Counted from the stretch's first letter, positions 52,123 to 61,642 are shown. The stretch is DNA of 64,000 nt from Jatrophihabitans cynanchi (GCF_027247405.1 NZ_CP097463.1:930001-994000), one strand, 5' to 3'. Notes: generated from the sequence alone by a model not told the origin. Numbers and translations are program-made.

Positions 52123-54064
52123 GGGAGGGTCCGGGGGTGCCGCCAGCTGGCGCGAGCGGGAGCAGCGATCGGCCGGTGGGCCCCATCTGGATGTCGGTGC
52201 CCAGGTTGGAACACACGCCGCAGTCGAAGCACGGCGTCCAGCGGCAGTCGTCCTGCTCGAACTCGCCGAGCGCGTCCTGCCAGTCGTCCCACAGCCACTG
52301 CTTGTCCAGGCCCGAGTCCAGGTGGTCCCACGGCAGCACCTCGTCGGCGTCGCGCTCGCGGGTGGTGAACCAGGCGAGGTCCACCCCGTGCAGGTTCTCG
52401 GCGGCGCACCGCGTCCAGCGCTCGTAGGAGAAGTGCTCGCTCCAGCCGTCGAAGCGGCCGCCGTCGCGCCACACCGCCTCGATCACCGCACCGACCCGCC
52501 GGTCGCCGCGCGAGAGCAACCCTTCGATCAGCGACGGCTCGCCGTCGTGGTAGCGCATGCCGACGTTGCGGCCCAGCGAACGGTCGGCGTTGATCGCGGC
52601 GCGCAGCTTGCGCAGCCGGTCGTCGACCGTCTGCGGATCGCACTGGGCGGCCCACTGGAACGGGGTGTGCGGCTTGGGCACGAAGCCGCCGATCGAGACC
52701 GTGCAGCGGATGTCCTTGTGCCCGGCGGCCTCGCGGCCGGCGCGGATCACGTCGTGGGCCATGTCCGCGATCTCCAGGACGTCCTCGTCCGTCTCGGTCG
52801 GCAGGCCGCACATGAAGTACAGCTTCACCTGCCGCCAGCCGTTCGCGTACGCGGTCGAGACGGTGCGGATCAGGTCGTCCTTGCTGACCATCTTGTTGAT
52901 CACGCGGCGCAGCCGTTCCGAGCCACCCTCCGGCGCGAAGGTCAGGCCGGACCGGCGGCCGTTGCGCGACAGCTCGTTGGCCAGGTCGATGTTGAACGCG
53001 TCCACCCGGGTCGACGGCAGGCTCAGGCTGACCCGCTCGTCCTCGTACCGGTCGGCGAGCTGCTTGGTGATCTCGCCGATCTCGGAATGGTCGGCGCTGG
53101 ACAGCGACAGCAGCCCGACCTCGTCGAAGCCGCTGGCCGCAAGGCCCTGGGCGACCATCTCGCCGATGCCGGTGATGCTGCGCTCGCGCACCGGCCGGGT
53201 GATCATTCCGGCCTGGCAGAACCGGCAGCCGCGCGTGCAACCACGGAAGATCTCCACGCTCATCCGCTCGTGCACCGACTCGGCGAGCGGCACCAGCGGC
53301 GTTTTCGGATAGGGCCACTCGTCCAGGTTCATGACGGTGTGCTTGCTGACCCGTGCCGGGACGCCCGCGCGGTTCGGCGTGACCGCGGCGAGCGCGCCGC
53401 TCGGCAGGTAGCTGACGTCGTAGAACTTCGGGACGTACACCCCTCCGGTGCCCGCGAGTCGGCGCAGCAGCTCATCGCGTCCGCCGGGGCGTCCCTCGTC
53501 CTTCCACTCACGGGCGATGTCGGTGATCGTGCCGACGACCTGCTCGCCGTCGCCGAGGACGGCCGCATCGACGAAGTCCGAGATCGGCTCGGGGTTGAAC
53601 GCCGCGTGGCCGCCGGCGATCACCACCGGATGGCTCTCGTCGCGATCGACCGCGTGCAGCGGGATGCCGGCCAGGTCGAGCGCGGTGAGCAGGTTCGTGT
53701 AGCCGAGTTCGGTGGAGAAGCTGATGCCGAGGAAGTCGAAGGCGGCGACCGGGCGATGCGTGTCGACGGTGAACTGGCCGATGCCGTGCTCGCGCATCAG
53801 GGCCTCGAGGTCGGGCCACACCGCGTAGGTGCGTTCGGCCAGTGCGTCCGGCCGCTCGTTGAGCACCTCGTACAGGATCTGGTTGCCCTGGTTCGGCAGG
53901 CCGACCTCGTACGCGTCCGGGTACATCAGCGCCCAGTGCACGGTGACCGACGTCCAGTCCTTGCTACGCGCGTTGAGCTCGCCGCCGACGTACTGGATCG
54001 GCTTGCTGACGCGAGGCAGCAGCGGCTCCAGGCGCGGGAACAGCGATTCGGGGGCAGCGCTCAT
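52118..54064 (-). CDS. TIGR03960-family B12-binding-type radical SAM protein
   Basis: 648 residues from ATG 54064. Start FPRLEPLLPRVSKPIQYVGG; the 4Fe-4S cluster motif is CTRGCRFCQAG (Cys-x3-Cys-x2-Cys); GGHAAFNPEPISDFVDAAVL and FAPEGGSERLRRVINKMV are family-specific. The N-terminal region resembles B12-binding-like folds. Paired with the TIGR03936 protein in a conserved operon before rne. The reaction is unknown. The stop lies within the palindromic repeat, so the last residues (TPGPSR) may have been altered by it. Confidence 0.94.
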   Translation of the reverse strand: MSAAPESLFPRLEPLLPRVSKPIQYVGGELNARSKDWTSVTVHWALMYPDAYEVGLPNQGNQILYEVLNERPDALAERTYAVWPDLEALMREHGIGQFTVDTHRPVAAFDFLGISFSTELGYTNLLTALDLAGIPLHAVDRDESHPVVIAGGHAAFNPEPISDFVDAAVLGDGEQVVGTITDIAREWKDEGRPGGRDELLRRLAGTGGVYVPKFYDVSYLPSGALAAVTPNRAGVPARVSKHTVMNLDEWPYPKTPLVPLAESVHERMSVEIFRGCTRGCRFCQAGMITRPVRERSITGIGEMVAQGLAASGFDEVGLLSLSSADHSEIGEITKQLADRYEDERVSLSLPSTRVDAFNIDLANELSRNGRRSGLTFAPEGGSERLRRVINKMVSKDDLIRTVSTAYANGWRQVKLYFMCGLPTETDEDVLEIADMAHDVIRAGREAAGHKDIRCTVSIGGFVPKPHTPFQWAAQCDPQTVDDRLRKLRAAINADRSLGRNVGMRYHDGEPSLIEGLLSRGDRRVGAVIEAVWRDGGRFDGWSEHFSYERWTRCAAENLHGVDLAWFTTRERDADEVLPWDHLDSGLDKQWLWDDWQDALGEFEQDDCRWTPCFDCGVCSNLGTDIQMGPTGRSLLPLAPAGGTPGPSR

Positions 54065-54129
54065 TTGCCCGATGGTACGGCCGCGAGCGGCGCGATCGTG
54101 ATCCGCTGTGCTCTGAGAAGATCGCAGGT

Positions 54130-54990
54130 GTGCGCGCACCCCCGCCCCAGGTACTGCTGCTGGGCAGTATCGGGTCGGTGCAGTTCGGGGCCGCGTTCGC
54201 GGCGCGGCTGTTCGACCGGGCCGGTCCCGGCGGGCTGGTCTTCCTGCGCCTGGCGCTGTCCGCGCTGATCCTGCTCGCCCTGGCCCGTCCGTCGCTGCGT
54301 GGACGCTCGGCGTCCGACGTGCGCGCGGCGGTCGCATTCGGGCTGGTGCTGGGCGCCATGAACTGGAGCTTCTACGAAGCGCTGGACCGGCTGCCGCTCG
54401 GCGTCGCGGTCACGATCGAGTTCCTGGGCCCGCTCGCGGTGGCGGTGGCCGGCTCGCGGCGCGCGCTCGATCTGGTCTGGGTCGCGCTCGCCGGCGGCGG
54501 GGTCGCACTGCTCGCCCTGCGCGGCAGCCACCACGGCATCACCGCCTTCGGGGTGGTTCTGGTGCTGATCGCCGCGACCTGTTGGGCGCTGTACATCCTG
54601 CTGTCCAAACACGTCGGCTCGGCCTTCCCCGGGCTGGACGGGCTCGCCGTCGCGCTCGTCGTCGGCGCCCTGCTGACGCTCCCGGCCGGCGTGGTCCAGG
54701 GCGGGTCGGCACTCGGTGAGCCCGCCGTGCTCGCCGGTGGGCTCGCGGTCGCGTTGCTGTCCTCGCTCATCCCGTACTCGCTGGAGATCGTGGCGCTGCG
54801 CCGGTTGCCCCCGTCGGTGTTCGGCCTGCTGATGAGCCTGGAGCCGGCGGTGGCCGCGCTCGCCGGCGTACTCGTGCTCAGCCAGGCGCTGTCCGCGGCG
54901 CTGGCGCTTTCGATGGCGATGGTCATCATCGCCAGCGTCGGCACCACGCTCACGTCCCGGCCGCAGCCTGTTCCGCAGCTGCTCGACTGA
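54130..54990 (+). CDS. EamA/RhtA-type DMT permease
   Basis: 286 residues, ten membrane helices in two homologous halves: LFDRAGPGGLVFLRLALSAL, AMNWSFYEALDRLPLGVAVT and EFLGPLAVAVAGSRR in half one; SLIPYSLEIVALRRLPPSVF and LMSLEPAVAALAGVLVL in half two, the RhtA/YddG-like signature. It exports amino acids or metabolites. It stands alone on the plus strand, interrupting the core minus-strand cluster, and its stop is 3 bases from the rodA stop. Probably inserted there. Confidence 0.88.
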   Translation: MRAPPPQVLLLGSIGSVQFGAAFAARLFDRAGPGGLVFLRLALSALILLALARPSLRGRSASDVRAAVAFGLVLGAMNWSFYEALDRLPLGVAVTIEFLGPLAVAVAGSRRALDLVWVALAGGGVALLALRGSHHGITAFGVVLVLIAATCWALYILLSKHVGSAFPGLDGLAVALVVGALLTLPAGVVQGGSALGEPAVLAGGLAVALLSSLIPYSLEIVALRRLPPSVFGLLMSLEPAVAALAGVLVLSQALSAALALSMAMVIIASVGTTLTSRPQPVPQLLD

Positions 54991-54993
54991 AGC

Positions 54994-56169
54994 TCAGCCG
55001 GCCGAGCGCCGCACGGCCTGCAGCAGCCCGATGGCCAGTCCCTGGGCGAACATCGAGGATCCGCCGTAAGAGACGAACGGGAGCGGCAGCCCCGTCACCG
55101 GCATCAGACCCAGGTTCATCCCGATGTTCTGGAAGGCCTGGAAGGCGAACCAGCAGACGATCCCGACCGCGACGAGCCGCCCCGCCGGGTCGGCCGCGCG
55201 AGCGATGCGCAGGCCGCGCCAGCACAGCAGAGCGAACAGCCCGATGATCACGGTGCCGCCGATCAGCCCGAACTCCTCCCCCGCCACCGAGAACACGAAG
55301 TCGGTCTGCTGCTCGGGCACGTAACCGCCGTTGGTCTGCGGGCCGTTGAACAACCCGGTGCCGTGCAGCCCGCCGTTCGCGATCGCGATGCGCGCCTGGG
55401 TGACGTTGTACGAGGCGCCCTGCGGGTCGTGCCCGGGATTGAGGAACGAGCCGAACCGGGCGAGCTGGTAGTCGGCGAGCAGCCCGGAGCGCACGGCCAC
55501 GATCGCGAGCGCGACGGCGAGCACCAGCAGCCCGATCGTCCAGCGCGCGCGAACGCCGGCCGCGACGAGCACCCCGAACGCGGCGGCCGCGAGCACCATC
55601 GCCGACCCCAGGTCCGGCTGCAGCATCACCAGCACGAGCGGCACGGCGATCATCACGATCGCCAGCAGCACGTCGCCGGTGGTCGGCGGCCGCTCGTCGT
55701 CGCGGTTCGCTGCCCGCTGGGTGAACAGCACCGCCATCCCGATGATCAGGCCCAGCTTGGTGAACTCGGACGGCTGCAGCTCGAACCCGCCGCCGACCCG
55801 GATCCACGCCTGTGCCCCGTTCACCGTGCTGCCGACCGCGAGCACCAACAGCAGCCCGAGCAGGCTCACGACGTAGACCAGCGGGCCGAACAGGCGCAGC
55901 AACCGGGCGTCCAGGCGCGATGCGAGGAACATCAGCACCGCGGCGACGGCCAGGTTGAACAGGTGCCGGAACAGGAAAGCCTGCGGGTTTGCGTGCTGCG
56001 CCCGCTGCAGATCGCGCGTGGCGGCCCACACCAGCAGCGCCCCGATCAGCGCCAGCGCGAGCGCGGTCGCGGTCAGCAACCAGTCGTAGCCACGGGTGCG
56101 CCGCTCGAGCGGCAGCACGGGCGGCGTCAGCGAGAACGGCGCCATCGGGTCGCGTACCAATCCGCTCAA
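54994..56169 (-). CDS. rodA: RodA (SEDS peptidoglycan glycosyltransferase)
   Basis: 391 residues, ten membrane helices. SEDS motifs: VNGAQAWIRVGGGFELQPSE, MLQPDLGSAMVLAAAAF, VPEQQTDFVFSVAGEEFGLI and GLPLPFVSYGGSSM. It polymerises lipid II for side-wall elongation with the PBP2 encoded upstream. TTG start at 56169, backed by GGAGGG; an ATG (MAPFS) is 24 bases further in. Confidence 0.93.
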   Translation of the reverse strand: MSGLVRDPMAPFSLTPPVLPLERRTRGYDWLLTATALALALIGALLVWAATRDLQRAQHANPQAFLFRHLFNLAVAAVLMFLASRLDARLLRLFGPLVYVVSLLGLLLVLAVGSTVNGAQAWIRVGGGFELQPSEFTKLGLIIGMAVLFTQRAANRDDERPPTTGDVLLAIVMIAVPLVLVMLQPDLGSAMVLAAAAFGVLVAAGVRARWTIGLLVLAVALAIVAVRSGLLADYQLARFGSFLNPGHDPQGASYNVTQARIAIANGGLHGTGLFNGPQTNGGYVPEQQTDFVFSVAGEEFGLIGGTVIIGLFALLCWRGLRIARAADPAGRLVAVGIVCWFAFQAFQNIGMNLGLMPVTGLPLPFVSYGGSSMFAQGLAIGLLQAVRRSAG

Positions 56170-56209
56170 GGCGTCCCTCCCGACTGCCCCGAAGAGCGGA
56201 ATGGAGGTC

Positions 56210-56240
56210 CCCCCGCCGAAGAAGGCGTAGCCGGCGGGGG
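56210..56240 (-). terminator. Stem-loop between mrdA and rodA
   Basis: CCCCCGCCG (56210-56218) and CGGCGGGGG (56232-56240) form a 9-bp GC stem with a 13-base loop in the 130-base gap between mrdA and rodA. No T run follows, so it is more likely an attenuator or stabilising hairpin than a full terminator. Confidence 0.45.
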
Positions 56241-56299
56241 AGGATCACTCGGGCCGCGCGCAAGCCGGCGGCGCTCGAGCGGGCTCTTCGCGCAACCGC

Positions 56300-58393
56300 T
56301 CATCGCGTCTGGGTCACTTTCGGCAGCGTGGTGATCGGCTTCTTGCCCGCGACGATGGGCTTGCCGTGGGCGCCCATGATCGCGTCCCAGATGCGCTTGA
56401 GCATCGGGCCCGCCGCGGTGGCGCCCGTGCCGGCCTGTTCGATCATGCCGACCACGACGAACTTCGCGCCGACATTCCCCTTACGGTCGTGGCTGGTCGG
56501 CCCCCAGGACGCCAGCCACGAGGTGTCCTTCTTGCCCTCGACCTCCGCGGTGCCGGTCTTGCCGCCGAGCCGCGACTGGTACGGCGAGCCGATGTAGGCG
56601 AACGCGCCGGACACGGCCCAGCCGCGGCCGAAGTCGAGCGAGTCGGCGATGTAGTTCAGGTACGTGCGGCTGACCGGCACGGTGCGGCGCAGCTTGGGCT
56701 CGATCGTCCGCACCGTCTTGCCGTTGTGGTCGACGACGGCCCAGCCGAGCCGTGGTTCCCAGATCTTCCCGCCGTTGACCAGCGCCGAGTACGCCACCGC
56801 GAGCTGCAGCGGCGACATCGTCGTTTCCCCCTGCCCGATCGACATGTCCGCGTTGTCGCCGGCCCGGTAGCGCCAGCCGTCCGTGCAGTTCTCCGACGCG
56901 AGCTGGGTCAGGTAGGCGCGTTGGGTGCGGTCGGCGACCTCCGGGTAGCCGCGCCTGGCGTCCCCGCAGTACTGCGTCCGCTGCGTCCGCCAGCGGGTCA
57001 TCCGGGTCTCGCGGTCGGCGTAGGAACCGGCCGCCTGCTCGTCCGCCGGCAGGTCGATCCCCGGCTGCGTCCCGACGCCGTACAGCGCGGCCGTCCGCTG
57101 CAGGTACTCGTTCGGCTTCTTGCCGTCGCTGATGCGGGTCTGGTCGCGGTAGTACTCGGCCGCGGCGGGGGCGTAGAAGAACGTGTCGCACGAGTAGCCG
57201 AGCGCGTCCTTGAGCGAGAGCGGGTAGTCGAAGGACTCGCTGTCGTAGTTCGTCTTGACGCGGCCGTCGATCGTGAGCGAGCCGGGGCAGGGGTAGGTGC
57301 CGCCGAGCGAGATCTCGTGGTGGATCAGCAACGAGGACGAGGTGATCAGCTTGAACGTCGAACCGGGGGCGTACTGGCCCGCGATCGCCCGGCCCACCAG
57401 AGGGTCGTTTGCCGCGGGCGCGGTCAGCTCGGCGTAGTCGGCGTCGGAGATGCCGCCGACGAACTGCTGCGGATCGTAGGTCGGCGAACTGGCGATCGCG
57501 ATGATGCGCCCGGTGTTCGGGTCCATCACCACGACGGCGCCGGATGTGGCCGGCAACCCGTGCGCGCGGCGGTCGGCGATCTCCTGCGCGAGCGACTGCT
57601 CGGCGATCCGCTGCACGTCCAGGTCGATGCTGGTGATCAGCGTGTCGCCTTGTACGGCCGGGACGTTCGTGGCCTGGCGCACCGCGTAGCCCTGCGGGTT
57701 GAGCAGCAGCGTCTGCCTGCCGTCGGTGCCGCGCAGGATCGAGTCGTACTGCGCCTGCAGCCCGGTGCGCCCGATCGTGTCGACGTCACTCAGTGCCGGG
57801 TTCTGGCTCGTGTCCGCTTCGGCGACCTTCCCGGTGTAGCCCAGCACGTGCGCCGCCAGCGTGCCGTACGGGTACTCCGGCAGGCTCACCGTCTCGACCG
57901 CGACGCCCGGATAGTCCTCGCGGTGCTCGCCGAGCGCCAGCACCACCGCGGTCGACGCGGCCGTCGCGACCGGTACCGGCTGGAACGGCTCGCCGATCCA
58001 GCACGGCGCGGGAACCTTCGGCGAGCACGGGGTGATCTCCGCGGCCAGCCGGGCAGCACTGGTACCGAGCAGGCCGGCCAGCTTGCCGAGTACCGCGGCG
58101 CCCTTGTCGGGCAACCCCTGCAGCGTCTCGCGGTCGACGGTGACCACCTGCGCCGACGTGTTCTGCACCAGCGGACGCCCACGCGCGTCGAGGATCAGGC
58201 CACGCGGCGCAGGCACCACGATCACGCCCTCGTGCAGCCGATCGGCGGTCTGCGCCGGCTTGTTCGGGTCGAGCAGCTGCACGTAGTACAGCCGCCCGAG
58301 CAGGGTGGCCACCATCGAGGCGACCAGCACCACGATGATCGTCAGCCGGCGGGCACCGGGCGGCCGGTGCCTGAAGGCACGCTCGTCAGCCAC
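56300..58393 (-). CDS. mrdA: Penicillin-binding protein 2 (elongation transpeptidase)
   Basis: 697 residues. One N-terminal membrane helix (about 18-40), a dimerisation domain, then the transpeptidase: PGSTFKLIT (catalytic Ser at about 344), the SxN-like stretch after SYSCDTFFYAPA, and GGKTGTAE (at about 611). It cross-links peptidoglycan together with RodA. GTG start overlaps the mreD stop by 8 bases. Confidence 0.94.
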   Translation of the reverse strand: MADERAFRHRPPGARRLTIIVVLVASMVATLLGRLYYVQLLDPNKPAQTADRLHEGVIVVPAPRGLILDARGRPLVQNTSAQVVTVDRETLQGLPDKGAAVLGKLAGLLGTSAARLAAEITPCSPKVPAPCWIGEPFQPVPVATAASTAVVLALGEHREDYPGVAVETVSLPEYPYGTLAAHVLGYTGKVAEADTSQNPALSDVDTIGRTGLQAQYDSILRGTDGRQTLLLNPQGYAVRQATNVPAVQGDTLITSIDLDVQRIAEQSLAQEIADRRAHGLPATSGAVVVMDPNTGRIIAIASSPTYDPQQFVGGISDADYAELTAPAANDPLVGRAIAGQYAPGSTFKLITSSSLLIHHEISLGGTYPCPGSLTIDGRVKTNYDSESFDYPLSLKDALGYSCDTFFYAPAAAEYYRDQTRISDGKKPNEYLQRTAALYGVGTQPGIDLPADEQAAGSYADRETRMTRWRTQRTQYCGDARRGYPEVADRTQRAYLTQLASENCTDGWRYRAGDNADMSIGQGETTMSPLQLAVAYSALVNGGKIWEPRLGWAVVDHNGKTVRTIEPKLRRTVPVSRTYLNYIADSLDFGRGWAVSGAFAYIGSPYQSRLGGKTGTAEVEGKKDTSWLASWGPTSHDRKGNVGAKFVVVGMIEQAGTGATAAGPMLKRIWDAIMGAHGKPIVAGKKPITTLPKVTQTR

Positions 58394-58919
58394 GGCTGGC
58401 CACCACGTCCAGTTCGGTGAGCACCGGGTGCGGGGCGCGCAGCGACTGGGTGCGCAGGAACGCCCGCACGAGCGGGACGACCGCCAGCGCGAGCAGCGCG
58501 TCGCCCACCAGCGAAGGCAGCAGGTGCGCGGCCGCGGCGCCCAAGGTGGCGCCGCCGGAGTGCAGCACGGTGAGCAGCACCGTCGCGAGCGCGCCGGCCA
58601 GGGCACACCCGAGCGCCGCGGTCGCCGCGTCGCGCCGCACCGTCGCGCGGTCGGCCGCCAGACCGCAGCTCACTCCGACCAGCAGCCAACACATCGCCAG
58701 CACCCCGGCCGGGTGCGTCGAGCCGAGATCGGCGAGCAGGCCGGCGGCGAAGCCGAACGCCAGCCCCGTCCCCGGCCCGTCGACGAGCGCGACCGCGGCG
58801 ACCAGCACCGCCGGCAGACTCACCGGCACGGGCTCGGACCACGGCGCGATCAGGGTGGCCTGCAGCAGCAGCGCGGTCAGGATCGCGGCCATCGCGGCGA
58901 AGACCCGGGCGCGCCTCAC
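58386..58919 (-). CDS. mreD: Rod-shape protein MreD
   Basis: 177 residues, five membrane helices. VALVDGPGTGLAFGFAAGLL, then DLGSTHPAGVLAMCW are the usual MreD anchors. A membrane partner of MreC/RodA. GTG start overlapping mreC (GTGA). Confidence 0.88.
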   Translation of the reverse strand: MRRARVFAAMAAILTALLLQATLIAPWSEPVPVSLPAVLVAAVALVDGPGTGLAFGFAAGLLADLGSTHPAGVLAMCWLLVGVSCGLAADRATVRRDAATAALGCALAGALATVLLTVLHSGGATLGAAAAHLLPSLVGDALLALAVVPLVRAFLRTQSLRAPHPVLTELDVVASRG

Positions 58920-59782
58920 TTGTGCTCGGCAAGCTTTGACGGCTGCAGCGCGCCGCGGCCGGTGTCGGCGTGCCCGCCGACCAGGATCACGCCTACCATG
59001 TCCAGCGCGGTGGCCGGGCTCGCGGGCCGAACGCTGGCTCGGACCGTCCCGTCCAGGCCGGCGTGCACCGCGGAGACGGTGCCGACGGCCAGCCCGGCGA
59101 CGAAGCTGCTCGAACCGGCGGGTCCGGTCGCCAGCTTGTCACCGACCTTGAGCGCAGCCTTCGGATTCAGCGGGGTGAAGGTGAACCCCTCGGCGCCGGC
59201 GCCGTCCGCGATGCCGACCTCGCCGGTGCGCAGGTCGCGCGCGCCTACACCGCTGCCGGGATCGGCGGCGAGCAGCACGGTGGCCGAGGACGCGTCGGCG
59301 TGCAGCACCCGGCCGACCAGCCCGGCGCCGTCGGTCACGCTCTGGTCCACCTTGACCCCGCTGCGGGTGCCGACGTCCAGCGTCACGGTCCAGTCGAAGC
59401 CGCCGCCCGGGCCGAGGGCGATCACCCTGGCCGGGACGATGCGGTAGCCGCCGGAGTCGGCCGCGAGTTGCAGCGCCGCGAGCCGGGTGGTGCTCGCCGC
59501 GTCGCGGTCGGTGTCGGCGAGCCGGCCGCGCAGTTCGGCGTTCTCGTGCTGCAACTGCCGGATCCGGTCGGTGTTGGTGCCGGCGGTCGGGACGCCCTGG
59601 ACGAACCGCCGCACCGGACCGAGCACCGAGTCGGTACCGCGGTACAGGGCGCCGAGCGTGCCGCGCACCCCGCTGTGTGCCGAGCGCAGCCCGCCGCCGC
59701 CGACGTCGAGGGTGATGAAGCACAGCGCGAGGACGGCGAGCACGATCGCGGCCGTCCGCTGCCGTCTAGTCAGCCGCCGCAC
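58916..59782 (-). CDS. mreC: Rod-shape protein MreC
   Basis: 288 residues. An N-terminal membrane helix (AAIVLAVLALCFITLDVGGG), a coiled coil (TDRIRQLQHENAELRGRLAD), and the beta-rich MreC domain with ALGPGGGFDWTVTLDVGTRS and DQSVTDGAGLVGRVL. An extracytoplasmic scaffold for the elongasome. GTG start, 3 bases after mreB. Confidence 0.93.
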   Translation of the reverse strand: MRRLTRRQRTAAIVLAVLALCFITLDVGGGGLRSAHSGVRGTLGALYRGTDSVLGPVRRFVQGVPTAGTNTDRIRQLQHENAELRGRLADTDRDAASTTRLAALQLAADSGGYRIVPARVIALGPGGGFDWTVTLDVGTRSGVKVDQSVTDGAGLVGRVLHADASSATVLLAADPGSGVGARDLRTGEVGIADGAGAEGFTFTPLNPKAALKVGDKLATGPAGSSSFVAGLAVGTVSAVHAGLDGTVRASVRPASPATALDMVGVILVGGHADTGRGALQPSKLAEHK

Positions 59783-59785
59783 GGG

Positions 59786-60853
59786 TCACCTACGGTGACC
59801 GTCGACGACGACCTTCTGCAACTGGTCGAAGTGCTCTACCACCGTGCCGGTGCCCAGCACGACCGAGTCCAACGGGCGGTCCGCGACGAGCACCGGAATG
59901 CCGATCTCGTGCTGCAGCCGCGCGTCCAGGCCGCGCAGCAACGCCCCGCCGCCGGTGAGCACGATGCCGCGGGTGACCAGGTCGCCGGACAGCTCGGGCG
60001 GGCAGCGATCGAGGGTGCCGCGCACCGCCATCACGATGCGGCCGACCGGTACCTCCATCGCCTTGCGCAGCTCGTCACCGGAGACGGTGATGTTGCGGGG
60101 CAGGCCGGTGCCGATGTCCCGTCCGCGGATCTCGGCGTTCTTCGGGCCGGCGACCGGGAAGGCCGACCCGACCGAGATCTTGAGCTCCTCGGCGGTGCGC
60201 TCGCCGATCAGCAGCGCGAACTCGCCGCGGATGTGGTCGACGATCGCCTGGTCGAGTGCGTTTCCCGCGACGCGCAGGCTGGTCGAGGCCACGATGCCGC
60301 CGAGCGCGAGGATCGCGACCTCGGTGGTGCCGCCGCCGATGTCCACGACCATCGAGCCCTGCGGTTGGTTCACCGGCAGGCCGGCGCCGATCGCAGCGGC
60401 CATCGGCTCGGAGATGATGTGCACCCGCCGCGCTCCGGCGGCGTACGCCGACTCGCTCACCGCCCGCTGCTCGACGCCGGTGATCCCGGACGGCACGCAC
60501 ACCACTATGCGCGGACCGGCGAACGTGCCACGGCGGCGCAGGACCTTGCGCACGAAGTAGCGCAGCATCTCGGCGGTCACGTCGTAGTCGGCGATCACGC
60601 CGTCCTGCATCGGCCGCACCGCGGTGATGTGCCCGGGCGTGCGGCCGATCATCCGCTTCGCCTCGGCGCCCACCGCGACCACCGAGTTGGTGCTGGTGTC
60701 GACTGCGACCACGGACGGCTCGTCGAGCAGGATGCCGCGACCGCGCGCGTACACCAGGGTGTTCGCCGTGCCGAGGTCGATCGCGAGGTCGCCGCCCAGC
60801 AGGTCGCCGCTGCGCTGGGAGACCAGCGACAAGCGGTACAGCGTGAACGTCAC
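59786..60853 (-). CDS. mreB: Actin-like rod-shape protein MreB
   Basis: 355 residues. Actin fold: LAIDLGTANTLVYARGRG (phosphate 1), VVDIGGGTTEVAILALGG (phosphate 2), and GIVLTGGGALLRGLD (adenosine). It forms filaments guiding cell-wall elongation. GTG 60853 has AGAAGG 9 bases upstream; a TTG at 60874 overlaps that site and is rejected. Its presence means the organism has MreB-type elongation or spore-wall assembly. Confidence 0.94.
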   Translation of the reverse strand: MTFTLYRLSLVSQRSGDLLGGDLAIDLGTANTLVYARGRGILLDEPSVVAVDTSTNSVVAVGAEAKRMIGRTPGHITAVRPMQDGVIADYDVTAEMLRYFVRKVLRRRGTFAGPRIVVCVPSGITGVEQRAVSESAYAAGARRVHIISEPMAAAIGAGLPVNQPQGSMVVDIGGGTTEVAILALGGIVASTSLRVAGNALDQAIVDHIRGEFALLIGERTAEELKISVGSAFPVAGPKNAEIRGRDIGTGLPRNITVSGDELRKAMEVPVGRIVMAVRGTLDRCPPELSGDLVTRGIVLTGGGALLRGLDARLQHEIGIPVLVADRPLDSVVLGTGTVVEHFDQLQKVVVDGHRR

Positions 60854-60989
60854 GGCGGTCGACCTTCTGTGCAATACGGCGGGTTGCGGTGATCGTATGG
60901 CCGGTGTTGGGTGAATCCAGGTTGCGACTCGCGGTACTGCCGTGACTGCTGTGACGCGAGAGGTTAAGCCGTTCAGCGCCCGCTCATGA

Positions 60990-61277
60990 TCACGACCACA
61001 TGCGCCGATTGGCCGACACCGCCGCGCTGTAGTTCCCGTGCGCGGTCGACGCGATCCGGCACAGCACCGTGATCGCCGCGCGCAGTTCGCGCACGCCGTC
61101 GCGCCAGCGCCGGTGGGCCAGCGCGTGCTCGTCGGCGGCGCCGCCCGACCAGGTCGCGTGCAGCCGGTCCAGCCGCGCGGCGACGTCGGCCGCCTGCTGC
61201 TCGACGGCGCGCTCGAAGCCGGCCATCCGCTCGACGACCTCGGCCAGCGCCTCCAGGTGCACAGCGAACTGGCTCAT
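60990..61277 (-). CDS. WXG100-family protein (second of pair)
   Basis: 95 residues. A helical hairpin around TWSGGAADEH (W-S-G replaces W-x-G), flanked by heptad-like helices (LEALAEVVERMAGFERAVEQ and VRELRAAITVLCRIA). No signal peptide. ATG overlapping the stop of its neighbour (ATGA), so the two are made together, as in Esx pairs. No ESX/T7SS machinery is in the window. Confidence 0.72.
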   Translation of the reverse strand: MSQFAVHLEALAEVVERMAGFERAVEQQAADVAARLDRLHATWSGGAADEHALAHRRWRDGVRELRAAITVLCRIASTAHGNYSAAVSANRRMWS

Positions 61278-61564
61278 CGCGTGAACGCGCCCGTGTTCGC
61301 CGCTTCGGCCGCCGCATAACCCTGGCCGGTAGCACCCAGCAGCCGCGCCATCGATTCGGTCGCCGCCAGCACGTCGACGGCACCGCCGTACCACTCGTCC
61401 CATGCGCGCGCGAAGGCCGAACCCGCGGCACCGTGCCAACCGTCGATGAGGGTCTGCACGTCCAGCGCCAGCCGGGCCAGCCCGCCGCGCAGCTGCTCGT
61501 CGGCGGCACGCACCGTGCCGGCCGCCGCGTCCAGCTCCCACGGCGCCACGTCGAAACCGGGCAT
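61274..61564 (-). CDS. WXG100-family protein (first of pair)
   Basis: 96 residues. LALDVQTLIDGWHGAAGSAF carries the W-x-G turn between two helices. The C-terminal GYAAAEAANTG contains Y-x-x-x-E, the type VII secretion signal pattern (YxxxD/E), which the partner lacks. ATG 61564 with GAGGAGG upstream. Located between ndk and mreB, where such pairs are not the rule. Confidence 0.75.
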   Translation of the reverse strand: MPGFDVAPWELDAAAGTVRAADEQLRGGLARLALDVQTLIDGWHGAAGSAFARAWDEWYGGAVDVLAATESMARLLGATGQGYAAAEAANTGAFTR

Positions 61565-61603
61565 CGCGCGCCCCTCCTCCCAGATCGGCCGGGAAGGAGC
61601 CTA

Positions 61604-61620
61604 GGCCGGATCAGCCGGCC
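61604..61620 (-). terminator. Terminator-like hairpin after ndk
   Basis: GGCCGG (61604-61609), ATCAG loop, CCGGCC (61615-61620). A 6-bp GC stem 22 bases past the ndk stop, no T run. Confidence 0.35.
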
Positions 61621-61642
61621 GCGCGGGAGCCTGTGGACAACG

